A stretch of 58,638 nucleotides of DNA from contig CAIJIT010000151.1 of NCBI GenBank assembly GCA_903820745.1, positions 1 to 58,638 on the forward strand, in the 5' to 3' direction. This document shows positions 9,096-16,790 of this stretch, piece by piece (the first letter of the stretch is position 1; every line of letters starts with the position of its first letter). Position numbers and translations under genes: made by a program. The stretch comes from an uncultured Burkholderiales bacterium (lineage in GTDB: Bacteria; Pseudomonadota; Gammaproteobacteria; Burkholderiales; Burkholderiaceae_C). The notes beneath the pieces are model-generated. The model worked only from the letters and a program-made list of their open reading frames with translations. It was not told the origin of the DNA and searched no databases.

Positions 9096-9129
9096 AAAAA
9101 ACCCGCAACAGCGTCCTGTGCGGGTTTTT
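9096..9129 (-). terminator. Intrinsic terminator after rpsU
   Basis: On the minus strand an 11-base stem AAAAACCCGCA/TGCGGGTTTTT (arms 9119-9129 and 9097-9107) encloses an 11-base loop, and the T run continues to 9096. It lies between rpsU and yqeY and should end most rpsU transcripts. Confidence 0.88.
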
Positions 9130-9251
9130 ACTGATTATTTGCATTGTTCCTGTTTGCGGCATGGTCATTCCGCTTGAGAGAACTTTGTTCTAGGCTTCAA
9201 AGGAGACGTGCCACTACAGCCATTTCCCTTGAACCCCAGAGCAGCAGGCAA

Positions 9252-9464
9252 TCAGAAAAGCTTTTTCGGCAGTTGCATGCTGCGAATGCGCTTGTAGTTG
9301 CGCTTGACGGCAGCTGCCTTCTTGCGCTTGCGCTCAGCCGTTGGCTTCTCATAGAACTCGCGGGCTCGCAAGTCGGTCAGCAAGCCAAGTTTCTCGATCG
9401 TGCGCTTGAAGCGGCGCAGTGCTACATCAAACGGTTCGTTCTCTTTGACGCGAATTGTGGTCAT
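9252..9464 (-). CDS. rpsU: 30S ribosomal protein bS21
   Basis: A 70-residue basic protein matching bS21 end to end: [21 protein letters not shown] at the start, then the Arg/Lys-rich helical tail ([17 protein letters not shown]). It takes part in initiation on the 30S subunit near the anti-Shine-Dalgarno. An AAGGA lies about 11 bases upstream of the ATG, which is a long spacing. A terminator follows, and yqeY is downstream. Confidence 0.98.
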   Translation of the reverse strand: MTTIRVKENEPFDVALRRFKRTIEKLGLLTDLRAREFYEKPTAERKRKKAAAVKRNYKRIRSMQLPKKLF

Positions 9465-9549
9465 GAAAAAGTAATTCCTTCAATAAGCGCTCGGTGTTCG
9501 TTCATACAACTCGCCCAGAATATTGGTGAAAATTCTGAACTGATTGGCT

Positions 9550-9575
9550 GAAGCGGGTAATCCGGAGTCCGCTTC
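9550..9575 (-). other. Hairpin in the rpsU leader
   Basis: A 7-base perfect inverted repeat, GAAGCGG (9550-9556) and CCGCTTC (9569-9575), with a 12-base loop. A run of six T precedes it on the minus strand rather than following it, so it is not a terminator for rpsU or for the flavoprotein gene. It would form in the 5' untranslated region of rpsU. Function unknown. Confidence 0.5.
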
Positions 9576-9623
9576 AAAAAATGTTGCGAATCGACGCGCA
9601 GGGGTTTGCCAGCAAAGAGGTAG

Positions 9624-9653
9624 AGTATAGCCGTTTAATCATGGTTAGGGCAA
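9624..9653 (-). promoter_or_regulatory. Candidate sigma-70 promoter of rpsU
   Basis: On the minus strand TATACT (9629-9624) is preceded by TTGCCC (9653-9648) at an 18-base spacing. It overlaps the last codons of the upstream flavoprotein gene, and would give a leader of about 150 bases before rpsU. Seen by eye only. Confidence 0.5.
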
Positions 9654-10856
9654 GCCGACATGCATCGATCTTGCACAAGCTGCAGCACTGGCCCATGCCC
9701 ATTGAAAGTTGTAACCACCTAGCCAACCGGTGACATCGACCACTTCGCCGATGAAATACAGCCCTGGCAGGCGCTTGCTCTCCAAGGTCTGTGAACTGAG
9801 TTCGCGGGTATTGACGCCGCCGCGCATCACTTCGGCTTTGCGCCAACCCTCGCTGCCGGTCGGCATCAGTTGCCAGCCTTGCAGGTCAGCAGCCAGTTTG
9901 AGCAGGTCACGGTCCTTGCACTCGGACATCGGGCGACTGCCGTCCAGGCCTAGCCGAGCCAGCCAGGCCTGTGCCAGTCTCTGCGGCAGCAACTCGCTCA
10001 ATTCATTGCCGAGTTGTCGACGCGAGCTATTTTTGGCGGATTGAAGTCGGGCGTCGAGGTCGAGTTCGGGCGCCAGATTGATTTGCAGGGGCTGGCCCTC
10101 GTTCCAATAGCTCGAAATCTGCAGGATCGCCGGACCGCTCAGACCCCGGTGGGTGAGCAACAGGTCTTCGGCGAAACGCCCGCGGGACTTGCCCTGCCCG
10201 CAACTCACCACGACCGGCAGGGACAGGCCTGACAGGGCAGAAAAAGCTGACCAGGCATTGGCATCAAAAGTCAGGGGCACCAAGGCCGGCCGTGGCGTAA
10301 CGATGTCATGGCCGAAACGTTTGGCCAGTCGCAGCCCCCAGTCGCTGGCGCCGATCTTCGGAATCGACAAGCCACCGGTAGCGACCACCAAACGCTTGGT
10401 CCTGACCTGGCCCTGCGTGCTGTCGAGATCAAACCCACCGCCTTCCAGGCTGCGAACATCCGCAACGCTGCAGGGTTGCCAGCGCTGCACAGCGCCAGCC
10501 TTACATTCGTCCAGCAACATCTGGATGATCTGCTCGCTGGAGCCATCGCAAAACAATTGTCCTTTGTGTTTTTCGTGGAAAGCGATGCCATGCTGGCGGA
10601 CCAGAGCGATGAAATCCTGACTGCTGTAGCGGGCCAGAGCCGAACGGCAAAAGGCTGAATTGTCGGATAGGAAATTGGCAGGCGAGACATCGCGGTTGGT
10701 GAAATTGCAGCGACCGCCGCCAGAAATGCGGATTTTCTCGGCCAGTTTTTCTGCATGGTCGATCAGCAGTACGTGCAGGCCTTGTTGTCCGGCGAGGCCG
10801 GCACAGAACATGCCGGCTGCACCAGCACCTACGACGACCAGATCGAAATTTTGCAT
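9645..10856 (-). CDS. HI0933/YhiN-family FAD-dependent oxidoreductase
   Basis: A 403-residue flavoprotein of the HI0933 (YhiN) family. The N-terminal dinucleotide-binding motif VVGAGAAGMFCAG (residues 7-19) is clear, followed by KIRISGGGRCNFTN, which is diagnostic. Later motifs include VATGGLSIPKIGASDWG and the C-terminal GLYFIGEVVDVTGWLGGYNFQWAWASA. Physiological substrate is unknown for most members. The start is the ATG at 10856; a TTG at 10889 is also in frame but adds unrelated residues. It is monocistronic, reading toward rpsU. Confidence 0.93.
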   Translation of the reverse strand: MQNFDLVVVGAGAAGMFCAGLAGQQGLHVLLIDHAEKLAEKIRISGGGRCNFTNRDVSPANFLSDNSAFCRSALARYSSQDFIALVRQHGIAFHEKHKGQLFCDGSSEQIIQMLLDECKAGAVQRWQPCSVADVRSLEGGGFDLDSTQGQVRTKRLVVATGGLSIPKIGASDWGLRLAKRFGHDIVTPRPALVPLTFDANAWSAFSALSGLSLPVVVSCGQGKSRGRFAEDLLLTHRGLSGPAILQISSYWNEGQPLQINLAPELDLDARLQSAKNSSRRQLGNELSELLPQRLAQAWLARLGLDGSRPMSECKDRDLLKLAADLQGWQLMPTGSEGWRKAEVMRGGVNTRELSSQTLESKRLPGLYFIGEVVDVTGWLGGYNFQWAWASAAACARSMHVGLP

Positions 10857-11117
10857 TTGTGAGGAGAAGGGCACGCCGTTGCGGCGCAAGCCTGCATTGT
10901 CCAGCAGCAGGCAAAATTGAAACTTAGCGACTCAAGGTCGGCAGCCAAGCCTTGCCGAGCTTCTTCGATAACATGCGATGCTGCATCAACTTAGGGAAAA
11001 TGGGCCGGCGTCGCTGACGGCCGGTTGCGTCGGCAGACCCCTGCGGAATACAGTTGGTGCTTGGCCTGTTTCAATCTGTCAGGGCTTGGTTGTTGTGCCT
11101 GTTGTTGTCGAGGATCG
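10857..11117. other. Divergent intergenic region (no gene seen)
   Basis: 261 bases between the divergent flavoprotein and PAS/GGDEF genes. I see no RNA gene or convincing terminator. It should hold both promoters, but no pair of hexamers stands out enough to annotate. Confidence 0.5.
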
Positions 11118-12146
11118 ATGAATAGTTCAGCTGATTCTGAAAATGAAGCAAAGCCTTTGCCGGGTCGTCTGGCAGGCTGGTTGCAGGGGCAACCGCAGTT
11201 GCTGCCGGAGATGGTCAATGCCTTGTTGGGCGTGGCCGGCCCGCTCAAGGCCATGGTTTCGATCAAGTCCATTGCCACAGGGCGCTATCTTTGCGCCAAC
11301 GATGACTTCAATCGTCTGCTTGCAAGCGAGGATGGCAGCATCCTGGGTCACAGCGATAGCGAGTTGCTGCGGACCGAAGATGCCGCGAGCCTGCGTCGTG
11401 TCGAACAATTGGTAGGGTCGCAAAGCCAGCCGATCACTTGTGAACACAAACTGGAATTTTCTGGGCAGCGCCGCGTGTTCGAGGTGACCAGGACGCGTCT
11501 GGGCAGCGACCTCCTGCTCTCCGTCTGGCATGAATGCACCCAGGAGCGCCAGCATGTACTCGATTTGCAGCGCGCGCTGCAGCAGATCGAGCAGCAACAA
11601 AAAGCCCTTGTGGCAATCCAGCGGGAGCAGCAACCGGGCCGCGGCAAAATCGATGGAACCGGGCAAGAGTGGAAGGCACTGCTGGATCAGCAACTTCGGC
11701 GCGAAATCGACCAATCAACTCGGGAGCACCGCGAGTTCGCGCTGGCGATCATTGCACTTGACCCATTGCCCACGGAACTGCAACTGCCCAAGGAGCCTGC
11801 CCAGGAACTCGCGTTGGAGATCATGGGACGCATCCTGCGGGACAACACAAGGGCCATGGATTCGGTCTGTCGTTTTGGTGAGCGGCGTTTTGCCGTTCTC
11901 CTGTCGGGTGTCGGTCTGGCCACTGCGCATGCCCGCATGGAGCAGTTGAGGCGGCATGGCGCTGCGCAGTTCATCGTCGTCGACGGTCGCGATCTGGGTC
12001 TGTCGCTGTCGATTGGCGTTGCCGGCTTCCCCCACACGGCGTCCTCGCAGGATGACTTGCTGTCGGCATGCGAAGCCGCGGCGCAGCAGGCGCAGAGCCG
12101 CGGCGGCAAACAGGTGGTGCTGGCGGCGATTCCATTTTGCGCTTGA
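11118..12146 (+). CDS. PAS plus degenerate GGDEF domain protein
   Basis: A 342-residue cytoplasmic protein. A PAS-like region lies at about 45-140 (SIATGRYLCANDDFNRLLA). A Gln-rich helical linker follows at 145-175, then a GGDEF-like domain at about 190-335. In the active loop the expected GGDEF is replaced: RFGERRFAVLLSGVG (252-266) has GERRF, so the Asp/Glu that bind metal and GTP are lost and diguanylate cyclase activity is unlikely. The domain ends with the usual LSLSIGVAGFP and SRGGK motifs. It probably senses or binds rather than makes c-di-GMP. AGGA at 11111-11114 supports the ATG at 11118; longer upstream frames are Cys-rich and not credible. Confidence 0.85.
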   Translation: MNSSADSENEAKPLPGRLAGWLQGQPQLLPEMVNALLGVAGPLKAMVSIKSIATGRYLCANDDFNRLLASEDGSILGHSDSELLRTEDAASLRRVEQLVGSQSQPITCEHKLEFSGQRRVFEVTRTRLGSDLLLSVWHECTQERQHVLDLQRALQQIEQQQKALVAIQREQQPGRGKIDGTGQEWKALLDQQLRREIDQSTREHREFALAIIALDPLPTELQLPKEPAQELALEIMGRILRDNTRAMDSVCRFGERRFAVLLSGVGLATAHARMEQLRRHGAAQFIVVDGRDLGLSLSIGVAGFPHTASSQDDLLSACEAAAQQAQSRGGKQVVLAAIPFCA

Positions 12147-12149
12147 ACT

Positions 12150-12393
12150 GGGGCATCAGGGCTGGTGCAGAAACGGTTGCCAAATTGCTGAAATTGCCTG
12201 CCTGCGGGTTGATAGCCTGCCCGGCCGGACAGTTCGTCAGGGCGGGAGTTGCCAGAAAATTTTGCTTCGACAGCGAACTGGTGACCTGGGAATAGCTGAG
12301 GGGATGCTCGGCATTTGAAATCTGTCCATCACCGTCCTGATCGGCGCTATAACGGCAGATTTTCCAGCCCTTCAACCCAGACCAGGTAGACTC
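12150..12393 (-). pseudogene. C-terminal fragment of a lost pilin-cluster protein
   Basis: Directly after the TAG at 12396-12394 the same frame carries a stretch with STWSGLKGWKICRYSADQD, HPLSYSQVTSSLSKQNFLA and NCPAGQ. From memory this resembles the C-terminal end of proteins encoded in Burkholderiales minor-pilin clusters; I cannot confirm that without a search. There is no start codon with a ribosome binding site and no proper stop: the frame runs into the antisense of the GGDEF gene. I read it as a remnant. The boundary at 12150 is approximate. Confidence 0.5.
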
Positions 12394-12647
12394 CTATGGC
12401 GCAGGCCGCAGACAACTCGGGTCCGCAATCTGCCGGGCATTCGACAATCCGCATTGCGGGTTGATCCCGGTACCTTGCCGGCGCCATGCCGAAATACATG
12501 GCAAACATCTCGTCTGTTGATCGGTTGCGCGGCAAGTTGCTTGACAAGCATGACGCTGGCTTCTGCAGCAACGATCAGTCCGACCGTGATGCCGATCATC
12601 AGCTTGATCAGCCCGATGCGCCGTTGCCTTGAATTCGGCCCGCTCAT
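12372..12647 (-). pseudogene. N-terminal remnant of a PilW-like minor pilin gene
   Basis: The ATG at 12647 starts MSGPNSRQRRIGLIKLMIG, continuing ITVGLIVAAEASVMLVKQLA. This is the leader and hydrophobic helix of a PilW-type prepilin, which normally reads GFSLIELMIG. Here the key residues are changed: the cleavage-site region reads R-R-I-G and the +5 Glu is Lys (LIKL). After about 40 residues the frame loses similarity and ends at 12372, so the roughly 300-residue body is missing. It overlaps the former stop of the upstream pilin in the ATGA manner, showing the original operon layout. Confidence 0.65.
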
Positions 12648-13128
12648 TGGGGCAGCATTGCCTGCTGCTGTCGGCCGACTTGCTGTTCCTGGCTGAATAG
12701 CTGACGCTGCCGCCCTGCAAGACCAGCGACAGTTCTGCACATTCACTGTCTTGACTCTGGACGCTGCCGCTCAAAGGGCTGGCGCGAACGATGAAACCAT
12801 TGTTGAAACTGGCCGGATTCCCCAGGCCGGACAAGCTCAAGCTGTAAAGCTGGGCCGGTGAATTCGGCGCCAGCTGCAGGTCCGAGAGCGCTGCAGCGTC
12901 GCTGTTGCGGTTGCTGCCCCAGCGCTCCTGGGCCTGCAGGACTGCGCTCAGAGCATTGATGGCGTCGACCCTCCTGCCCTTGATCAATTGGTTCTGATAG
13001 GCGGGCAGAGTGACCGCGGCAAGCAGTCCCGAGATCAGCATCACCAGCATCACCTCGATCAGCGTGAAACCTGTACCTGCAAATGGGTAAGTTGAACGGC
13101 CTTGCTGTGGATGTCTGTTTGCTCGCAT
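12394..13128 (-). pseudogene. Type IV pilin-like (PilE/FimT-type) gene with frameshifted 3' end
   Basis: The protein starts MRANRHPQQGRSTYPFAGTG then FTLIEVMLVMLISGLLAAVTL. Thus it has a 20-residue leader, prepilin cleavage after Gly20, Phe+1, Glu+5 and a hydrophobic assembly helix. The pilin body follows to about residue 160, ending in ADSSRQCCPN. Related pilins end near RQCWP; inserting one G at about 12653 would give TGC TGG CCC CAA TGA, a stop exactly overlapping the pilW-like ATG. Without it, the frame runs through 83 further meaningless residues to 12394. The start ATG is at 13128 with no strong ribosome binding site. It could still make an extended pilin, but loss of function is likelier. 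Confidence 0.7.
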
Positions 13129-13305
13129 CGATGGTTCCCGGCGTGTGGAAAATTGCCACAAAGGGTCGGGTCGAGACGCCGGCACCTGGCAATAAGCATG
13201 CAATCAACCGGGAAATAAAAATTGCGGACAACACAGGGGCAATAATGGTGCATAGCTTTGCTGGGAGCAGAAGACTTCAATCCAGCCGATCCAAGGGAGC
13301 CCGTC

Positions 13306-13602
13306 ATGACAACAAAAAACCTCGTTTCTACGGCCTTTGCTGCCGCCATGGCCATCGGTCTGGTCGGGCAGGCCGCCGCGCATGATGCCGCCCAGGAAAA
13401 GGACGGCCGCGAAAAATGCTACGGCATCGTCAAGGTCGGCCAGAACGACTGTGCAAACTTGGGCGGCAGTCATTCCTGCGCTGGGCAAGCCAAGAACGAC
13501 AAAGCGCCGGAGGAATGGAAATATGTAGCCAAGGGCAGTTGCAAGTCCTTGGGCGGCTTGAGCAGCGTCGAGGCCCAGGCCCAGGCCAAGCTGAAGCGCT
13601 AG
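13306..13602 (+). CDS. Bufferin-type precursor peptide (DUF2282)
   Basis: A 98-residue precursor. Residues 1-25 form a signal peptide (hydrophobic core AFAAAMAIGLVG, likely cut after AAA25). The mature part has four cysteines, C38, C49, C58 and C79, in the DUF2282 pattern EKCYGIVK / NDCA / HSCAGQAK / GSCK. In characterised bufferins the DUF692 enzyme turns the two central cysteines into thiooxazoles, and the exported peptide binds copper. By that analogy C49 and C58 are the modified sites here. An AAGGGAG at 13293-13299 supports the ATG; longer frames to 13258 are not needed. It is the first gene of the operon, divergent from the pilin remnant. Confidence 0.9.
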   Translation: MTTKNLVSTAFAAAMAIGLVGQAAAHDAAQEKDGREKCYGIVKVGQNDCANLGGSHSCAGQAKNDKAPEEWKYVAKGSCKSLGGLSSVEAQAQAKLKR

Positions 13603-13634
13603 GCCGGGTAGGGTCCGCTAGACTCTGCCAAGGT

Positions 13635-13650
13635 GCTGCCAGGGGGCAGC
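13635..13650 (+). other. Small hairpin between the precursor gene and pcp
   Basis: GCTGCC (13635-13640) can pair with GGCAGC (13645-13650). There is no T run, so it is not an intrinsic terminator. It could protect the 3' end of the precursor mRNA, a common way to raise the peptide-to-enzyme ratio; this is inference. Confidence 0.35.
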
Positions 13651-13668
13651 CGATTGGGGCATGCATCG

Positions 13669-14310
13669 ATGAACAGGATTTTATTGACCGGTTTCGAACC
13701 CTTTGGCGGCGACCAGATCAATCCGTCCTGGGAGATCGCCAAGGCCATCAATGGCCAGAAGATCGCCGGCGTCAGTATCGTCGCCAGGATGCTGCCCTGC
13801 GTCTTTGGTGAGGCCTTGACGGTTTTGCGGCAGTCGCTCGATCAAGTCAATCCGGGCCTCGTTCTGGCGCTGGGTCAAGCGGGCGGACGCAGCGACTTTT
13901 CAATCGAACGGATCGCCATCAATATCGACGACGCCAGGATCGCCGACAACGCCGGTGCCAGGCCGATCGATCAGCCGGTTGTCGACGGTGCACCGGCAGC
14001 CTATTTCTCGACCTTGCCAATCAAGACGATGGTGACCGGTCTGCGGGCCGCAGGCCATCCTGCCAGCGTGTCACAGACTGCCGGTACTTTTGTTTGCAAC
14101 CATGTTTTCTTCGGTCTGCAGCATGCCTTGCATGGCAGCGGCGTGCGCAGCGGCTTCATGCATCTGCCCTTGTTGCCTGCTCAGGCCGCCAGGCTGGTTG
14201 GCCAGCCCAGCATGGCGTTGGATCAGATGCTGGCGGGTGTGCGTCTGGCGCTCGAACTGGCCTGGCCGATGGTGGCCGATCGGCGCGAAAGCGCTGGCAC
14301 GATCTCTTGA
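13669..14310 (+). CDS. pcp: Pyrrolidone-carboxylate peptidase (pyroglutamyl peptidase I)
   Basis: A 213-residue C15-family cysteine peptidase that removes N-terminal pyroglutamate from peptides in the cytoplasm. It begins [15 protein letters not shown], the family hallmark. The catalytic triad is visible: Glu in FSIERIAIN, Cys in [11 protein letters not shown] and His in SGFMHLPLL. Length is normal. It lies 66 bases after the DUF2282 gene and only 2 bases before the DUF692 gene, so it is inside the bufferin-type operon. A GTG at 13633 is also in frame but would add 12 unrelated residues. Whether it works in peptide turnover, maturation, or is a passenger cannot be told from sequence. Confidence 0.93.
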   Translation: MNRILLTGFEPFGGDQINPSWEIAKAINGQKIAGVSIVARMLPCVFGEALTVLRQSLDQVNPGLVLALGQAGGRSDFSIERIAINIDDARIADNAGARPIDQPVVDGAPAAYFSTLPIKTMVTGLRAAGHPASVSQTAGTFVCNHVFFGLQHALHGSGVRSGFMHLPLLPAQAARLVGQPSMALDQMLAGVRLALELAWPMVADRRESAGTIS

Positions 14311-14312
14311 CG

Positions 14313-15146
14313 ATGGTCGGCATTGGCTGGCGCCAGCCGCATTATCAACAGCTGCTTGAGTTGTTGCCGGCACTCGATTTTGTCGAAGTCCATCCGGAAA
14401 ACTTCTTTGCGCCCGGCGGGGCATCGTTGCAGTTGCTGAAAGCCTGTCGCGAGCAATATCCAGTCAGTCTGCATGGCGTCGGGTTATCGCTCGGTTCGGC
14501 CTGCGGTCTCGACCGATGGCATCTGGACCGGCTGGCTGGATTGGTCGAGCTTGTGCAGCCTTTGTGCGTCTCGGACCATGCGAGCTTTTCCCGTATTCAT
14601 GCGGGGGATACTGCGATCCATGGCAACGATCTGCTGCCGATTCCATTCAGTTCGGCTTGCCTTGACCTGATGGTCACCCATATCCAGCAAGTTCAGGAGC
14701 GGCTGGGCCGCCAGATCCTGGTCGAGAACATCAGCGCCTACCTGGCCTGGGATGACGGCGAACAAATGACCGAGCCCGAATTTTTCAATCAGTTGACCAG
14801 GCGCAGTGGCTGCGGAATGCTGCTTGACGTCAACAATCTGATCGTCAATGCCCGCAACCAGGGCGCTGACCGTGATGCGGCGATCCGACAAGCCGGCTTA
14901 TGGATAGACCAGTTGCGCAGCGATTGCGTCGGCGAGATCCATCTGGCGGGCCATGCCGAACTGCCGGGCATCGTCATCGACGACCATGGCAGCAGCGTGC
15001 CAGATCTGGTCTGGCAGGTCTACGCCCATGCTTTGAAGACCTGCGGTGCGGTACCAAGCCTGATCGAATGGGATACAGCCATTCCGGCGCTGGACGTTCT
15101 GCTGGCTGAGGCCAACAAGGCCAGGCAACTGCAGGGGGCCGCATGA
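14313..15146 (+). CDS. DUF692 multinuclear iron oxidase (bufferin maturation enzyme)
   Basis: A 277-residue DUF692 TIM-barrel enzyme. Members use two or three iron atoms and oxygen to rework cysteines in peptides (thiooxazoles in bufferins, oxazolone-thioamide in methanobactin). Likely metal and active-site residues are present in the usual places: E25 and E29/N30 in EVHPEN, H54, D88/H89 (SDHASF), E139/N140 (VENISAY), D172/N174 (LLDVNN), H210 and H214 (EIHLAGH), H225 and E252/D254. The ATG at 14313 gives MVGIGWRQPHY, the family N-terminus. It overlaps the DUF2063 gene by 4 bases, so the two proteins are probably made together as a complex. Confidence 0.92.
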   Translation: MVGIGWRQPHYQQLLELLPALDFVEVHPENFFAPGGASLQLLKACREQYPVSLHGVGLSLGSACGLDRWHLDRLAGLVELVQPLCVSDHASFSRIHAGDTAIHGNDLLPIPFSSACLDLMVTHIQQVQERLGRQILVENISAYLAWDDGEQMTEPEFFNQLTRRSGCGMLLDVNNLIVNARNQGADRDAAIRQAGLWIDQLRSDCVGEIHLAGHAELPGIVIDDHGSSVPDLVWQVYAHALKTCGAVPSLIEWDTAIPALDVLLAEANKARQLQGAA

Positions 15147-15895
15147 GCGGGTATCTGGCGGCGCGGCAGCAGGCGCTGCTGGCAGCGCTGAGCGGCGCGT
15201 CCAGGCCCATCGGTATCGTGCCGCTGACTGCAGTCGAGTTGCAGCGGGGGCTGCAGGCTTACCAGGTCAACGCTCAGGTCTTGTCTGTACGGGCTTTGGC
15301 TGCGGTCTACCCGAAGGTCCGCCAGATCATCGGTGAAGCATCGTTTCGGGCCATGGCCTGGGCATTCTGGCGCCGTCATCCGCCGCAGCAAGCTGATCTG
15401 GGCGGTTGGGGCAAATTGCTGTCCGGGTTTCTGGCAGCGCAGGATGAAATGGAGGGCTGGCTCTGCGATCTGGCAAGACTTGAATGGGCGGCACATCTGG
15501 CTGAGCGCGCGGCTGACCTGGCTTTTGACCCTGGGTCGCTCGACTTGCTGGCAAGTCAGGATCCGGCACAACTGCGCTTGCAGTTGCCCGCGGGCTTGAG
15601 TCTGCTGCAGGTACAGGCCGAGGCCTGGTCGATTTGGGCGGGCGAGGTCGCAGACGAATCTTCACAAGCCGTCATTCCGGTCCTGCTTTGGCGTCAGCGC
15701 TGGCTTGCCAAAGGGCAGCGGCTGAGTCAAGGCGATTCGCAGTGGCTGCAAGCGCTGATCGATGGCCGGACGCTTGAAGTGGCGCTGCAGCAGGCTTTCG
15801 TTGCCGATGTTGGATTTGATTTTTCGGCCTGGCTGCAAGCCGCGCTGCGCGAGGGCTGGCTGCAGGGCGCAACCCGGGTTATTCCTGGGGCTTGA
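15143..15895 (+). CDS. DUF2063 partner protein (bufferin maturation, BufC/HvfC-like)
   Basis: A 250-residue DUF2063 protein. Relatives work with DUF692 enzymes and help recruit the precursor peptide. The N-terminal domain begins MSGYLAARQQALLAALSG and continues with RGLQAYQVNAQVLSVRALAAVYP, the typical YRxN-like helix pair. A second domain with AEAWSIWAG and PVLLWRQRWLAKGQ follows. The ATG overlaps the stop of the DUF692 gene (ATGA). Its last 17 bases (15879-15895) overlap the 3' end of the convergent tolA. No DoxX or further bufferin gene follows. Confidence 0.9.
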   Translation: MSGYLAARQQALLAALSGASRPIGIVPLTAVELQRGLQAYQVNAQVLSVRALAAVYPKVRQIIGEASFRAMAWAFWRRHPPQQADLGGWGKLLSGFLAAQDEMEGWLCDLARLEWAAHLAERAADLAFDPGSLDLLASQDPAQLRLQLPAGLSLLQVQAEAWSIWAGEVADESSQAVIPVLLWRQRWLAKGQRLSQGDSQWLQALIDGRTLEVALQQAFVADVGFDFSAWLQAALREGWLQGATRVIPGA

Positions 15896-16766
15896 AGCTG
15901 ATCACCAGCAGCGCTGGCACGCGGCCATCGACATCGCGCGGCAGCAAGTCGGTCTTGTCGATCGCACGCAGCACGGCTTTGTCCCATTCGGCATCGCCGC
16001 TGGGCTTGAGCAGCTTGCGCGAGATGATGGTGCCGTCGGGGGCTGTGCGCACTTCGACTTCGGCCACCGGGTTGCCGCTGCCGCTGTCGGTGTAGATGAT
16101 ATTGGGGCGGATGCGGGCCTTGATTCGCCCGCCATAGCTTGCGCTGGGTCCTGAGCTCTGCAGCGCATTGCCGGTCGCATTGGCGCCGCCACTCGCACCG
16201 GCCATGCCCTGGATGCGGCGCAGATTGTCCTGGCGCTGCGCGGCTATCTTGGCGTCGGCCTTGGCCTGCAGCTTGGCCTCGGCTTCCTTGGCCAGTTTGT
16301 CCTGCTTTTCTTGTTTGAGCTTGGCCTCAAGCTTGTCCTGCTTGATCTTGGCCTGCTTTTCGCGCTCGGCGGCCTGTTCCTTCAGTGCGGCTTTCTTGCG
16401 CGCAGCTTCAAGTTCTGCCAAGCGCAAGGTCTCGCGCTTTTTTTCATCACGCGCCTTGGCGATCGCGATGTCGGCATCGCGCAAGGCCTGCTGGTCTTCA
16501 ACCGGAACCGGCTTGGGCAAGGGCGATGGTTCGGCTTTGGGTGGTGCGGGTGGCGGCAGCTCTTCGCGCGGCGCCGCGGCCTGCGGCACAGCAGACCATA
16601 ACTCAGCCTCGAACGCGGGCAATGGATCGGTGCGCCAACTGACTCCGGCGCTCAATGCTGCCAGCAGCAAGCCATGGGCCGCAATCGCAAACAACAGGCC
16701 ACGAGCCATTCCCGGCGCATTTGGCGGCAACAAGGGCCCGGCATCACGAAGGGAGTTCACAGTCAT
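15879..16766 (-). CDS. tolA: TolA, energy-transducing inner-membrane protein of the Tol-Pal system
   Basis: Spans the periplasm and links the TolQR motor to Pal and TolB at the outer membrane, needed for outer-membrane constriction. The 295 residues show an N-terminal membrane helix at about 19-42 (GLLFAIAAHGLLLAALS), a Pro-rich stretch, a long Ala/Lys/Glu/Gln helical domain at about 90-185, and a C-terminal TonB-like domain with YGGRIKARIRPNIIY and GTIISRKLLKPSGDAEWDKAV. It starts 24 bases after tolR. tolB and pal, which usually come next, are absent: the gene ends against bufferin-operon DNA. Confidence 0.95.
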   Translation of the reverse strand: MTVNSLRDAGPLLPPNAPGMARGLLFAIAAHGLLLAALSAGVSWRTDPLPAFEAELWSAVPQAAAPREELPPPAPPKAEPSPLPKPVPVEDQQALRDADIAIAKARDEKKRETLRLAELEAARKKAALKEQAAEREKQAKIKQDKLEAKLKQEKQDKLAKEAEAKLQAKADAKIAAQRQDNLRRIQGMAGASGGANATGNALQSSGPSASYGGRIKARIRPNIIYTDSGSGNPVAEVEVRTAPDGTIISRKLLKPSGDAEWDKAVLRAIDKTDLLPRDVDGRVPALLVISFKPQE

Positions 16767-16790
16767 CGCTGTTCGGAATTCGCCTGGTCG

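Noticed and set aside
9550-9575. Terminator of the flavoprotein gene
   Set aside because: The T run is on the wrong side of the stem for either strand, so I list it only as a leader hairpin.
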